From: Irpex lacteus
Taxonomy: Eukaryota; Basidiomycota; Agaricomycetes; Polyporales; Irpicaceae
Assembly: GCA_001986395.2 (NCBI GenBank)
Contig: MQVO02000012.1
Location: forward strand, 930,001-994,000
Direction of reading: 5' to 3'
DNA: 64,000 bases
A program made the translations under genes and the position numbers. Position 1 is the stretch's first letter; each line of letters begins with the position of its first letter. Below the pieces are notes generated by a model. It did not search any database. It had not been told where the DNA came from and saw nothing but the letters and a program-made list of their open reading frames with translations. Below are positions 1-12,360 of this stretch, one piece after another.

Positions 1-1347
1 ACGTTGAGGAGGAAACTGGAATCGAGACGGCGGAGCCTGTTGACGCATTGTGAATGCGGGAGCCTGAGCCTGCTGTGCTGGTGGATGTGCAGCGAAGAGG
101 CCGCCTTGCGCAAACCCGGGCTGAAGGCGATATGTGGGTAGACGCGGGATCTGGAAGGAGTGCGTAGCATCCGATGCAGTACTAAGGATTAAGGTAGCAT
201 CGGCCCATGTCTCGCCGGTTTCCTGGGTAATGGACGCCCTGTAGCTTAGAGTGACGGGGGCCCTGGTTTCTTTCTCTTGGGATGTAGCGTGTATGTCGTA
301 CAGAGGCGACCACGACGCTTTGGATACAACTGTGAGGGAATATCGCCGAGTCAAGTTAGATACTTTTTCAGACTAGGATGTTGTAAATGTACACTTACTG
401 TACGACAATGTGAAAGAAGTTGTCGCTCCTGTCTTTTGCTGAACTAGGCTCCGTCTCCTAGACCTTTCTGCTTCTAGTCTTTCCTCGAACCTTTGGTTGG
501 CGAGGGAGACATAACGCATCAAGTGAGCATCATACTCTTGCTCGACGCGTTGCTGATCAGCGACTGTAGCGCTGCTGGCAATCTGCTTGGCTTTGTCGTC
601 CATCAGCAATGCAATGTCAGGAGCAAACTGTGCGTCGATTTCATCCTTCACGCCCTTCTTCCATGCCTCGTCCGGCTCTGCAGACTCGTCTGGCTGGGTA
701 TCAGATACTGTAGCAGACGCCGGGGCACGCAGCGAAGAACCAACGTATACGCGCAACACGATATGCCCATCTATCGTGCCAGCTCGCTTATTATTGGCAT
801 GTTCAGCGATAGCATCGTCGACAACATTTATCTGCTCGTCGAGTAGAGTCATGGCGTGCAGGACGCTCTGCCTCTCTTGAACGAGCGTATGCATGAAGGG
901 TACGAGCTGCTCTGTAGGAACATGCTCGCTGTTGACACTCTTCGCGTAGGACAGATAGATCTCTGTTTCCTGCTGACGAATGAGCTTCTCAGCTTCGAGC
1001 CTTTGCTTCTTGGCCTGAAGCGACTGAAGAGCTTTGCTCGGCTTGAACGGATCGTTCTTCTTGATAGTACAAGTGACGTCCGCCAGCCTAGCTCCGAGGC
1101 CAAGCCCGGATACTCTCACAGACTGCTGGTCAATGTGGCTCGACAGGCCGGAAATGCGAATCTCATTGTCGCCTTCCTTTAGCAGGCCACGGACCGTCAG
1201 CTTGATGGTGAATCAAAGAATTTCAAGGACACTCACAGCAAGCTTGACTTCATAGGTGCGAGCGATTTCCGCTTTTCCGGTCCTGTATACTGTTACAGAC
1301 TTTATCGCACCCTCAACGGTAGAGTCGATCTCTGTAACGGTGGACAT
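1..1347 (-). CDS. DUF4140/DUF4139 domain protein (mucoidy inhibitor A-like), 3' end outside window
   Basis: Read on the minus strand from the ATG at 1347 (protein begins MSTVTEID). An intron at about 1177-1236 joins the DUF4140 opening (VTVYRTGKAEIARTYEV) to EGDNEIRISGLSSHID and VRVSGLG. A coiled-coil stretch follows (LQAKKQRLEAEKLIRQQETEIY, roughly residues 75-130), as is usual between the two domains of this family. After a second intron (about 320-391) the DUF4139 start is clear: SKASWSPLYDIHA, then SYRASITQETGETWADATL. Family members are often about 550-700 aa; about 430 residues are visible before the window ends. The molecular function of the family is unknown; the old name comes from a bacterial mucoidy phenotype. 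It is divergent from the CK2 beta gene, sharing about 390 bp of promoter. Family assignment is confident; function is not. Confidence 0.88.
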
Positions 1348-1737
1348 CTGGAGTCTGGATTCTGGATGAATGTGGTGGTGGTTGGGAAGAGAAAGATAGA
1401 GATACTTTTCGGGGTGGTAGGCTTGGTATTTATGCTCCCAGCACGAGCAGATCTAGTCACATTGAATGCACATATCGCGGCTCCGTACAGCTCGGGCTGT
1501 GATACAATCACGATGCCAGTGCATCATGGCCACAGTTGGCACGAGTCAAACTGCATTTAAGCGCCAGTACCGCCGCCTTCCTAATTAGTACTTGCCCTCG
1601 GACCTCCTCCTCACTGGCCAAGCCCGCCACAACAAGCCCTCTGCCGCCCTCCGTTTTCGCCAGTTTGTATCAGATACCAGTCAGAATTTGTGTGTTTCTA
1701 TTACTTGACATAGACTCATCGCAGACTTCTGTTGTAG
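1348..1737. promoter_or_regulatory. Shared divergent promoter region
   Basis: About 390 bp between the starts of the DUF4139 gene (minus) and the CK2 beta gene (plus). It should hold both promoters and the 5' leader of CK2 beta. No TATA box or other motif stands out. Confidence 0.4.
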
Positions 1738-2816
1738 TGGATGATCTCTCGTCTGGCTCAGATTCTGACTACTCCAAGTGAGTCCTGCCTCTACCTGGAA
1801 CCTCCGCTTGTATACTTATGGCGGCATACATAGCTCTGTGCGAATATTCACTGATATAGTCTGATTTGCGTACTCATCAATGTCTCATTAGTGGATTTCC
1901 TGGTTCCTCTCGTCTAAAGGCAATGAATACTTCTGCGAAGTAGAAGAAGACTACATCCTCGACAGATTCAATCTCACTGGGTTGAATACCGAAGTCTCCA
2001 ACTACTCTCAGGCCTTGGACCTAATCACAGACCAACTAGGTAAGTCAGTTATCTTGCAAAGCGTTACCTCGATGCTTGACGCTATAGTAGATGACGACAT
2101 ACAAGACGAACTTCGGGGGGCACTGGATGTCCAGGCACGGTTACTTTACGGTCTCATTCATGCACGGTGGATAGTGACGGCTCGTGGCTTGGCTAAAATG
2201 GTACGTCCAGGCCACTTTCAGAAAGTACTCCTGCGTATGTTCTATCCTTCTGCAGCTCGAAAAGTACAAAAAATCGGACTTCGGCCGCTGCCCTCGCGTC
2301 CTCTGTCAATCTCAACCTCTCCTCCCAGTCGGTTTGACGGACGTACCATACGAAAAGTCTGTCAAACTCTACTGTGGCCGGTGCGAAGATCTATACTCGC
2401 CCAAATCCTCGCGACACGGATCCATCGACGGCGCATACTTTGGCACGACTTTTCCTCACCTCCTTTTCCTTGTCTACCCGACTTTGATCCCTCCGAAGAG
2501 TGGCCCGGTCGATATGACCCAAGTCAACAGTGGTTCTAGCACTGGTGCGGATGGGAAGAGAAGGAGACGCGAGGAGGCGCAGGAACCGACTCCTGAGGCC
2601 ATTGGAGAGATCAACACCGCCAGTGTTGCGCTCAAGGCTGAGAGATATAGGCCGAAGATATTTGGCTTCCAGGTTCACGAGATAGCTAAACTGCACCGGT
2701 GGCAGGAGGCTGTACGGGATAGGTGCGTTTATTATATGACGTTTCTGTTCATGTCAGGCATGTCTTCTAACACCATCTACAGGCAAGTTGCACGGCTTGA
2801 AGAGCTGGAGATTTGA
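1738..2816 (+). CDS. CKB1: Casein kinase 2 regulatory beta subunit
   Basis: Regulatory subunit of the CK2 Ser/Thr kinase tetramer. Family features appear in order: the N-terminal acidic [12 protein letters not shown], then [20 protein letters not shown] and [32 protein letters not shown], the zinc-binding CPRVLC ... [17 protein letters not shown] with its four cysteines, [15 protein letters not shown], and the C-terminal [11 protein letters not shown]. Introns are visible at about 2040-2087, 2201-2252 and 2729-2782. The stop is at 2816. The start is unresolved: the acidic exon has no ATG of its own in frame, and an ATG split across an intron ending at 1737 (A|TG GAT GAT) fits the family. The junction between the acidic exon and the WISWF exon (about 1780-1891) does not keep frame with any simple GT-AG pair; see findings. 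Gene identity is very confident. Confidence 0.9.
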
Positions 2817-3130
2817 TTATGGCACATGGGTTTTTTGTAGAGTGAATACTTTCTTTGAAATGACTTAATTTCCTTGAACGGCTACAATATTGGGTACAAG
2901 AGGGCAATACAACAAAGACGTGAACAAACCATGAGTAAATGTCGTGACGGGTCGTGACCTAAATCGTACAAGCTAGGATCCAAGAATGAAGCCGCAGTGA
3001 GCAGATAGAGAATGATAGATAGGTACGTGAAATCCTGTCCTTGAAAATATCGATATTGAGGAGTGGATATGAGAGTCGGGTATGAAAATTCGTGATGGAA
3101 GCAAAACGGTGTGGCAATGTCAAAGCGGTC
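2817..3130. other. Convergent 3' intergenic region
   Basis: About 310 bp between the stop of CK2 beta (plus) and the stop of the arrestin-like gene (minus). AT-rich, consistent with two 3' UTRs. No gene or repeat is seen. Confidence 0.4.
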
Positions 3131-6100
3131 TCAACCCTGATACTTCTCAATCAACTCTCTCAGGCGTGCCTTTCCAAAAGCCAATTCATTCTGTGGCTTA
3201 GGCGACGCAATAGGTTTCGCATCGACCGTAGAGGGCGCTTCGGATATAGTGGGTGGAAGTTTGGTCTTGAATCGCATGTTATCCGTGGTTGGTTTGGGCC
3301 GCGAGAGGGATGCGGTCGATGAGAGTATCGGAGTCGCCAAAGATGATGAGACAACAGCCGGCACTGAAGATGACTTGACCATCTTAGCCCGTCTGGCGGC
3401 CAATTCGGCTGACGGGCTGGGCCTGGTAGGGGTAGGTGTGGAAGTCGATGCAGGACTGCTGAGTTTCTTCGCCGATGGAACGGGTCGAGACACAGGAACT
3501 GAATGTTTGGGAACCTGTGAAGAGGGCGAGAGCATATTTGGTTTAGGAGAGGAGTTCAATGGAGATTTCGTATTCTGAGGACGTGAGCGAGCAGGTGTTC
3601 TCTCAGCAGGTGAGGATGTCTGTCCATTTAGTTGCTCAGCCCAAATAGATGCGACGGCCGTCACTATACCCCCTTTGCCCCCTCTCGCAGACCGTATATC
3701 GTACCGAGCTTCTGGGTCCTGTCGTGCGTGCGGTGCAAACAGCTCTCCGAGAGATTTACCCTTCATCTTGGATGGAAGAGCGACGTTGCTACCTGCCATT
3801 GCCCGTAATTGCATTTTCCTCAAAGTCCCTAGGGGAATGAATCCAGAAGATCGTGGGTCTGGCTTGTCGTCTGGACGTTCTTCTCGAACAGGCGGCGCCC
3901 TGATTGTATCTTGGTTGTCGCCTGATTCGTTCAGAGTAGCAGTGGAGGGTTCTTCAAACGTAGGATTGGCAGGTGTATCCACAGGTGTCTCGGTTTCTGG
4001 TGGCGGGTTGTCCAACTCCACTTTAGCAGGGACAGGACTCTCTGTAGGAGTGGCCGTTTGCGGCGGAGCATCATAGTCAATGCTATCCAGCCAAGCGGCT
4101 ACCCTTCCCTGCGCAGCCTTTCGCAATCGATGTTGCTCCTTCTCCCGTACTTCTTCAACAACACGCGGTTTGGGTGCGCTCTTCTTCCTCGAACGTTCCT
4201 TCACAGGTGGTACGTCGACATTGACTGGGGTCATGACTTCTTCCCTCGGTCCTTGAGAAGACTGCCGTGTAGCCTTCTCTGATCCTCCGCGGTCTGAGAA
4301 GCTCCCAGGCTCAAGCCTCAGTGTCCCCTCGTCACCTCCAGCAGCAGGAAGCGAGAGGCTAGAGATGGCGGAGTCGATTGCAGGATCTGGGACTGCGTCT
4401 GGACGAGGGATGGAGATCGGCATGATAGTCCGCACATCCGGCCGTTTATCCTGTTGCACCTTGCGAGTCCCTACCTCAGCCAGCAGCTTAGCCTCCAGCG
4501 CATCCAGACCACCTACTCCTAGAGCAGCGCGCGAAGCCTTCGGAGACGAGAATGCAGCGAGGGTAGGCGTCGGAGGAGTGGTATTTCGCTCGGACTCAGG
4601 TGTTGGAGGGAAAAGCGAGTCTGCTCTCGGGCGGTCATCGGAATGTCCAGGTTTCGTCTTCGAGGATGGCACAGGAGGTTTGGGTAGCGTCTTGGCAACA
4701 GCCAGTGTGAGGTCCGGCACAGAGCTCGACATATCAGCATTAACCTTGACAGTCTCTGCGGCTACCCGTTCCAACTTGTCCACATCTTCACTCTTGTTTA
4801 CAGCTGCAGCGGTGAATGGATCAACGGTGACAGTATGCTTGGGAGAGTGCATGGGACGAGGTGAGACAACGCTTCCGGCAGATGATGGAGAAAGTTGCGC
4901 AGTAGAGAGCTGCAGAGGCGCGTTCGGGGAGTGGGATAGAGTGGTCGTGGGTTGGGCATGTTGAGGGATAAAGATGGGTTGGGTCGGTGCGACAACCTCG
5001 TCGTGAGACGGCGCTGCGTTGTACATGGTGTATCGGTGCGACTGAGGGGAAACAGATCGAGCACGGCTTGATACACGTAAATGATGGCTTATACGGGAGG
5101 CACGATCGCCCTTCCCTTCGGCACGCTGGGACCTTTGAGATGAATCCCCCGCTAATGCCGGCAAAGGCTGGTACACAGATGATGCCGGTAATCCTGGAAT
5201 TTCAGGGTAAACTGGTGAGGAGGCAACCGGTTCTGCACTGGATGGACGCGCAGGAGCTGTGTAAGGAGGAACCAGGGAGGGTTGGTCATAACTGGGCTGA
5301 CCCATCATATAAGGGTAGGGTTGTTGGTACGGCATTGGGCTCGTGGAGGGTAGATAAACGCGGCCATTGTCAACGAACGGGACAAGTGGTGGACCATTCC
5401 AAATATGAGGATAGTTCTGTAGGGTAGGCGACATATTGCCGTACGGTGTGGGAGATAATGGCGCCACGTAGGGGTCTGGATGTGGGTTCAAGAGCAAGGC
5501 TGGGGCTGGGCTGGCCGCTCGTGCAAGATCAGTTGTTATGTCAAGCGAAGACGGGTGGTATACAATGACTGGCAATCCTAATTCGATGTCTTTGCTAATG
5601 TGAACGTGAATCGGTATGTCATAGAGCTTTGGTATGAGGAACGCACCTGCCGAATCCCATAATCATCTTCACACGGACTATACACCTGATGGAAAATAGG
5701 TTTGGCGACACACGATTTTCGTCGTCGCCACCATATCGATTGTCGGCCTTCACTGTACGAGCAGTGTCCGGTACATCGAAGATTAGATGAGCTACACCTT
5801 CTACCCCAGGGTGTATTATATATTCAGGTCCGCGAAATGGTACAGTTGTCAGGGTATCAAGGATCTGCAAGGGATGGTCTTGAGGCACGTTGGGAAGAAC
5901 TAGCTGCCGGGTTATAGTAATTGAGAGTCCTGTATTCTGTAGAAGAATTAGGTCTCTATAACGTGTCTCGGTAACGAACAAGATTCTGCTTACCTTCTTG
6001 GTAGAGTGATTCTTGACAGTCAGGGCTACACATGCTGGCTCCCCCGCGAATACTCCATCTCCGACAATCTCTCCTTTAACCCAAATTCTTCCATTCTCGC

Positions 6101-6715
6101 TGATGGCTACGGCATCTGGCCTGGTGAGGGGAGAGCGAGGATCATATCGCTCGATCACGTTGACTTCGTTCTTGCACAATACAAGCTGTTTCTCTCCTTT
6201 CCATAATACGCCCACCGTTGCTCGCACTTCGTATCTTATCCGAGCGACGTTGGATCCGAAATTTATTGAAGGGGGTGATGTTGCTGGTATGGGAATGCGG
6301 AAGAGGAATGTCGTAACTCCACGACGCGCAGGATAATAGTCCTTGAGGAGAATTTCGCCTGGTGAGGGGTACGGATGTACTGCGTTCGATGGTGGGAGGC
6401 CAGGACCCTGGAATATTCGTCGGCTGTGTAGGAATGTCTGTGCGGCAGAGTGATCCCGAGACAGAAGTTCTAACCGAGGTTTCGGTAAGTGGGTTAACAA
6501 GAATGCTAATAGGTCATGTCAGTACCTTCGAAGGCTAATAATTCCACCATTATAATCCCAAGAGCGAGATTACTGTCAGTCTTGCACTCTAGCTCCATCT
6601 TTCCCGCCACATATTCTCCCGAAACAAATCTCTGCTCCGCAAACTTGAGTGATACCTTCACCTTTGAATGTCGTGATACGGCGTTCATCGGGTCTACCCT
6701 GGCGGGAGCCGCCAT
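3131..6715 (-). CDS. Arrestin-domain adaptor protein with long disordered tail
   Basis: A three-exon gene on the minus strand, about 1,150 aa. Exon 1 (MAAPARVDPM ... FAEQRFVSGEYVAGKMELEC) and exon 2 (PSPGEILLKDYYPARRGVTT, FLFRIPIP, IRYEVRATVGVLW) form an arrestin N-terminal domain. Exon 2 continues into an arrestin C-like domain (ACVALTVKNHSTKKVSRI, GVEGVAHLIFDVPD). Introns lie at about 6477-6529 and 5581-5636. The last exon encodes about 815 residues of Pro/Ser/Thr-rich, low-complexity chain. It ends in a short basic amphipathic segment, FGKARLRELIEKYQG, the only ordered-looking part of the tail. Fungal alpha-arrestins link plasma-membrane cargo to Rsp5-type ubiquitin ligases; I find no clean PPxY, only PxPY variants in the tail (PDPY, SPTPY). 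The arrestin fold is well supported; the cargo or pathway is inference. Confidence 0.85.
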
Positions 6716-7043
6716 CCTGCTTCAGGCTGTGTCAGGTATCCGCGGTTCGAGCGCAGGAAATCGCCTTGAGATATCAGAAGAGTAAAGCACGCTGTTATGC
6801 GTAACCCAGAAGCGTTATGGACGCGTTGAGTCTGAGTATTGGTGCGCTTTCATCGTCTAGGACGGATGAGAAACGAGATGTGGAGGCATCGGTAAGAGTA
6901 CAAGGCGATAGAGCGCCCGGAGATGCATGTCCACTGTAATCCTGATCAGGCAAGTCATGAATTCGACATTGCAGCGATGGTCATCTTGTACAAAATTCCG
7001 TGAATGTACAACGAGCGGACAACTCTGGATACAGAGGAATGGA
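6716..7043. other. Intergenic region
   Basis: About 330 bp between the arrestin-like gene start and the 3' end of the TPR gene, both on the minus strand. It should contain the arrestin promoter. No gene is seen. Confidence 0.35.
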
Positions 7044-9170
7044 CTACAGTGGGGTTCGCCACCTAATACGCGAATGAAAGCACAGATTACAGATACCATG
7101 ACGGGAGCCCGGAACATAACTTAGTATAAAAACACTCCTGACGTCGTGGAAAACATGGCGACGCTTCGAATTACTTCGAAACTTCTGCACCATGTACCGT
7201 TCCCAGCTCGGGTAAGAGAACGACTCAAGTTTGGTATGAGAGTTTGGAGGTGGCAAGGCGGCCAATGATGAGCGTGTAACTCGATCATTCTGTCCCAGTA
7301 CTAGCGGCGGGAGGTTGACAGGTATGTCGATCGTGATCGGTAGGGATGATATCTTCAACTTGAAGTCATCCTTATACGACCGCGTGAAGCCGAGAGAATC
7401 GGGACTGGAAGGGGGAATTTGCTGCAGGGAGGAATCCCTCGACGTTGAACACGACGCTGCAGAGGGACCAGCCGACGACGACGAGCCCGAGGACTCCGGA
7501 AGGGAGGACGGTGGGGCGGGCGGTGGTTCTTGACGCGGTTTTGGAGGCTTTGGTCGCAGTGTACCAGGTGCGAGCTTCTGTAATTCGGCCGTGGCCTCCG
7601 GGCTCTCGGGTTGTAGCTTTATGATGGACCGGAGATCTAAGCAAGGATTAATTTTCTGAAGATGCGAAATGTGTTTGTCTCGTACCTTTAATCGCTTCGG
7701 GTATCCGACCTTGCGCCTTACGAGCTTGAGCACGCCGCCAATACCCTTTAACGCTACGATGTTGTCCCAAGGCAATGTCACAGGCCTGCTCGGCTTTCAT
7801 CCATCTGTGGAAGAAAAGATCGCGTGAGTGTCTAACATGAGAGGTCAATAACAAACACATACTCATTAATCTTCAAGTAAGCAGCAGCGAGATTGAGATT
7901 GTAATGTGGCACCTCGGGCTCAATCTGATATGCAAACTTATAGTGCTTGATAGCTTGGACATAATCTCCGCTTTTAAAGGCAATATTACCCTATAGCAAT
8001 ATAAGGATATGATACAAAGGTAAGCATAGATCCTGTCGGATAGAGTGAAAGGCGCGACCTGTTCTTTTTCGCGTTCAGCTCGAATATACCGCCATTCCAT
8101 CATCTCCCCCACAGTCATGTCCGATTCCATAGGATGAGCTTCGTACTCGTCGGGATCAGGACTGACAAAATCGAGTTCGACATCCCAGCAGTCTTCTTCG
8201 TCCTGCGTGTCCCAGCCTAACACGCCGCTGCCTGTGCAAAATTAGGACGCCATCTTCCAATGGTAGAGGAAAACATACCTCGCCCGTCCCACTCCCTCCC
8301 CTTGCCCACTCGGACTTTACTCTCCAGCTCCCCTTCTCTCACCGTTCTCTCGCATACTTCGCTGAGGTGGTCCGTCGAACATCCACAGTCGCACCAGTTC
8401 GAACTTAGCTTTTCCCTCAGCACAGTACCGTATCCTCTTACGTCGAATTCTTGCGCCACCCGCCATAGCGTGTTCGTCAGTCGCTCATACCCTATTCTCA
8501 TCTTCAGCTTCCATTCCGAATCCCACTCGCTACTTCCAATGGGGACCTTCTTGTACTTTGCTTCGAACTTCTTCTCCAGCGACCGTAGCCCATCTGTCAG
8601 TGGCCCGAGATGCGGTGGTTTGGAGAAGGTGGGTGGAGGCGACGCCTGCAGAGTATCCAGGTGTGCTTTGAGAGCGGGATAGTAAGGGAGTAGTTCATGA
8701 GAGTGTAGCCCGCGAGTTCGACAGATATGAACGTTGTTTGAGGTGGCGAAATGCCGAAGGGCAGTGTACGACCACAGGACGCTCTTAGTGGCGACGCGAT
8801 CACCTGCTTGCCGAAGGTCCATACCTATTGCACCACGGAAGAAGTCCTTGATCTCCTCGCTGTCTGCGTTTACAGCAACCCATCCTGGCCCAGCAACCGT
8901 GAGACACCGTGTCATGAAAGTCGGGAGCTGTAGCAAGGCTACGCAGTAGATGTGCGTCGAGAACAGACGGGCGATGTCTTGCTCGAAGCGAATGAGGAGC
9001 ATCTGTGCTATTGCTCGCTCAAGTTGAGCGGCGGGGGATATCGGCTTTTGAATGCTGCGATCCATAGGAGAACCCAGTTTCTTGTTCTCCTTCTGCGATG
9101 GTTGTGGGCCATTCCCGTTGACCGATTTCTTCGGAGGTCTCTTCTTTACATGGGAGTATTTTGCGGGCAT
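7044..9170 (-). CDS. TPR co-chaperone-like protein with novel N-terminal domain
   Basis: The reading starts at MPAKYSHVKKRPPKK (9170) with a basic, low-complexity N-terminus. A helical domain of about 270 residues that I do not recognise follows (AQLERAIAQMLLIRFEQDIARL, IGYERLTNTLWRVAQEFDV, a Cys cluster WCDCGCS). An apparent stop at 8217 lies inside an intron of about 47 nt ending in TTGCACAG; splicing joins GREWDGRG to SGVLGWDTQDEEDCWDVEL. After another intron come about three TPR units: GNIAFKSGDYVQAIKHYKFA, NLNLAAAYLKINEWMKAEQA, GYWRRAQARKAQGRIPEAI. GN in TPR1, N...LK in TPR2 and RR in TPR3 resemble a carboxylate clamp that binds Hsp70/Hsp90 tails. A Pro/Ser-rich tail ends near FSYPSWERYMVQKF; the last splice site and the stop are uncertain. 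The TPR assignment is solid; chaperone binding is inference. Confidence 0.75.
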
Positions 9171-9987
9171 CTTAGTTGCAGGCTACGATGCTTTCGTGGG
9201 CCTCCAGGTATGTCACAGCACCACAAAGATGCAGATATATTCTCGAGAGAATATTACAAGAAAAAGGGTTCTGAGAAATGTCAGTCCGACAACATTTATA
9301 CCCAAGGAGATTCCTTTAGTCTTTCATGTGTCCCTCGAGCGTCTTGAAGGCATACCTTTGTGGTCTTCTTTGAGTAGCTAGTAGCTTGAGGAACAATAAG
9401 GAGCCTCAGGGGACAGAGGAATCTTGTTCTGTAGTTTAGAAGGGAAAGGGGATGGTGAGGGGAGGAGGTAGGAGATGTGGAAGCACTGCATGAGATCGAG
9501 CGTCTTGGACTTTATATGCGCTAAATGGACCGATCAATTTGACTACAGAAATTACTTATTCTTGCTCTCAGAGCAAGCTTTCCTCTACCAATAAGGGTAC
9601 GCGTCTAAGCCGCAGCTAGTACTTTTTAAGCAACAGATTACATAACGCTAAGTTGCCCACGCTTACAAGCTGTTGCCTCTCAAACCCGTACGTCGTCTGG
9701 CCACGGGCCACGGCTGTAGAATTGATTTCGTATGAAAATAAATGAATAGTATTCCCAAACTTAGGCCTCTGAGAGCAAGATTCCTGCTGCCAGCCCGCGG
9801 CAGCGCTTTCGAGTTCTTCTTTGTGGCGTTTCTTACTTGGTCACAGAGCGTCTCTTACAAGCGCAGCCCTACAAGTCTTACAAGACACCTTTCGTACATC
9901 CTTACTACCACCTCACTCTCTCGCATTTCTCTACTCTGCACTGGGATCCATGTTCCTACGATAATCAACGTCTCAGAAACCTATTAA
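9171..9987. other. Divergent intergenic region
   Basis: About 815 bp between the TPR gene start (minus) and the Gup1 start (plus), presumably both promoters and the Gup1 5' leader. Open frames at 9742-9987 look like leader sequence, not a gene. No repeat is seen. Confidence 0.4.
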
Positions 9988-12360
9988 ATGCTAGGAGACG
10001 CGTTGCTCCCAATGCCTACCGATTTACGTGGAAATAACGCGACACACACATTCGATGTCGAACAACCCTCACAGTCAAAACGCAAGGGGATTACGAGGTT
10101 GACGGTGGAGATTACTCCCACAAGTAGCTCTGTCACTGGAGATAGGTTCTCAACTCAGCCTTCGCGATGGAGAACGACAGAATTTTCGCTTTACTTGCTT
10201 GTCTTTTCCACCGTTGTACCATTGATGTTCTGGATTCCGATCCAGCTGAGTTCAGGTACGTGTTTCACGAGATACCGTCGTTCTTTCCTTGCCAATACAT
10301 GTACAGCTTCCCATCCAAACTTTGCATTGTACAGCAACAGGCTGTCTCAGGGATGGTTATTCGGACGTCACGTCGTAAGTACTCATTTCGCCATTTGTGG
10401 TTCTACGTCCATTGCTTCACTGCGTTCCGCAACACACTCGGAGAGCATTGGAACCAGCCATGACCTCGCGCCCGATTCACCATGCATAACTTCATGAAGT
10501 TCTACTAATCACTCTCCAGGATATTAGTGATGCTCAGTACCGCTCATTCCGCAACAATCTTCCAATACTGGCTGTGCTTGTCATAGTCTTCCTTGCTTTG
10601 AAACAGGCCTATTTACGCGTCTTGCAACGAGTCTCTCGAACACGTCAGACCGGCCACCTCAACCTCGTGCCGTTCCTGTTGATCTTCTCGACAATAATGC
10701 TCTCCGCGCTACACGGGACGAGCATCCTCAAGATAGCCGTGATTCTTTCGCTGAACTATGCTATAGCCAAGTCGTGTGGTGGATCCAAACTTGGCCCTCT
10801 GCTCGGCTGGGTATTTAATGGTGCGGTGTTGTTCGCCAACGAATGGAGTGAAGGCTACCGCTTTGCCAGCATACACTCTTCGTTACAGAGTTGGGTATGG
10901 GGCTTTCGTTCACATTTTGTACAGTATAACTCACACATTTCTAAACAGGATTACTGGGAAGGCATATATCCTCGCTGGCATATCATTTTTAACATCACTA
11001 TGCTTCGTCTGATTTCATTCAACATGGACTATTACTGGGCGTGTAACGAAACGAGGCCCACTGAGGTAAGCATAGAGCATGAATCAGCCGTTGCACGCTT
11101 ATATGGATTTTTTCAGCCCAGTCAGTCGCTTGGATACAAGCAGCGAATTTCGATACCCCATACTCCGGAATTCTACTCGTTCTCCAATTACCTGGCATAC
11201 ATTACATACCCTCCACTCTATATTGCTGGCCCTATAATATCCTTCAACGATTTTCTGTGGCAGGTACGCCTGGAAGCTTTCGAGTACACTCTTGTGCATC
11301 CTCACCGGTATTGTTTCAGCTCCGCAAACCGCTTCAAATACCTCTTCGCGATACTCTCGGATACCTTTTTCGATTCGTTGCCTGCACACTGACCATGGAG
11401 TTCATCCTGCACTACATGTATATGGTCGCCATCAAGGACGCGAAAGCGTGGTATGGTGACACAGTCGCGGAGCTTAGTATGATAGGGTTTTGGAACCTCA
11501 TCATTGTGTGGCTCAAGGTAAGCACTACGATCGCATATTTAGCCAACGCATTGACCGCCTTGAACCAGCTTCTCATACCATGGCGGTTCTTCCGGTTGTG
11601 GGCTTTACTTGACGGCATCGACCCACCGGAGAACATGGTCCGTTGTATGGCCAACAATTACTCTGCCTCGGGTTTCTGGAGGAGCTGGCACCGTAGTTAC
11701 AACCTGTGGATTGTCCGGTAAGTTCATAAGCTACAACTGTTCTAGCATATCATCTCATATATATCAGATATATCTACATCCCTCTGGGTGGAACGACAAA
11801 CAATATCGTCAACACTGTGCTAGTCTTCTCCTTCGTAGCATTATGGCATGATCTATCCTTTACCCTACTGGCGTGGGGATGGCTTGTCAGTCTTTTCATT
11901 CTCCCGGAAATTGCTGCTCGATACCTGTTGCCGTCCTCTAAGGTGATTATCCTAGCACATTTTGTCTTCTCTAACTCAACTATTTTGTTTAGTACGGGAA
12001 CAAGCCTTGGTACAGGCATGTTTGCGCTATAGGAGCGGTTTTCAATATCCTGATGATGATGACTGCCAATCTTGTCGGCTTCGTTGTCGGGACTGACGGA
12101 GTCTCCTATATCATCAGCAGAATGTTATCGGGCTGGGAAGGTACGTTTACACTTTTTGCTATTACGGAACGTTAGCTCACTGTCTGACACGTTCACATAG
12201 GAATTAGTTTCATGGGCTTTACGTGCCTTTGCTTATTTGTTGGTGCCCAAGTTATGTTTGAGTATAGGTGAGCAGTAATTCCCTGATCTCGCTCGCCAAA
12301 TTGTACTCATGTCTTGATAGGGAGGAAGAAATGCGGAAAGGCATCTATCGGCGTTGTTAG
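9988..12360 (+). CDS. GUP1: MBOAT family membrane O-acyltransferase, Gup1-like
   Basis: Multi-pass ER membrane acyltransferase. In yeast, Gup1 remodels GPI anchors by adding a very long acyl chain, and was first described through glycerol uptake. The protein starts [12 protein letters not shown]; a hydrophilic N-terminus leads to [20 protein letters not shown] (first membrane span). Family landmarks follow: [80 protein letters not shown] and IYIPLGG. The predicted catalytic His sits in [19 protein letters not shown]. It ends [14 protein letters not shown] read about eight introns, for example 10256-10305 ([19 protein letters not shown]) and 10373-10519 ([13 protein letters not shown]). All landmarks are intact, so this should be functional. 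Confidence 0.92.

Noticed and set aside
4365..4964. Plus-strand ORF of 199 codons
   Set aside because: Exactly antisense to the low-complexity Pro/Ser-rich exon of the arrestin-like gene; GC-rich biased coding leaves the other strand open. No motif.
8217..8223. Stop codon that would end the protein with the novel N-terminal domain separately from the TPR protein
   Set aside because: It lies just past a GTATGT...TTGCACAG intron in the other frame; splicing fuses the two halves in frame.
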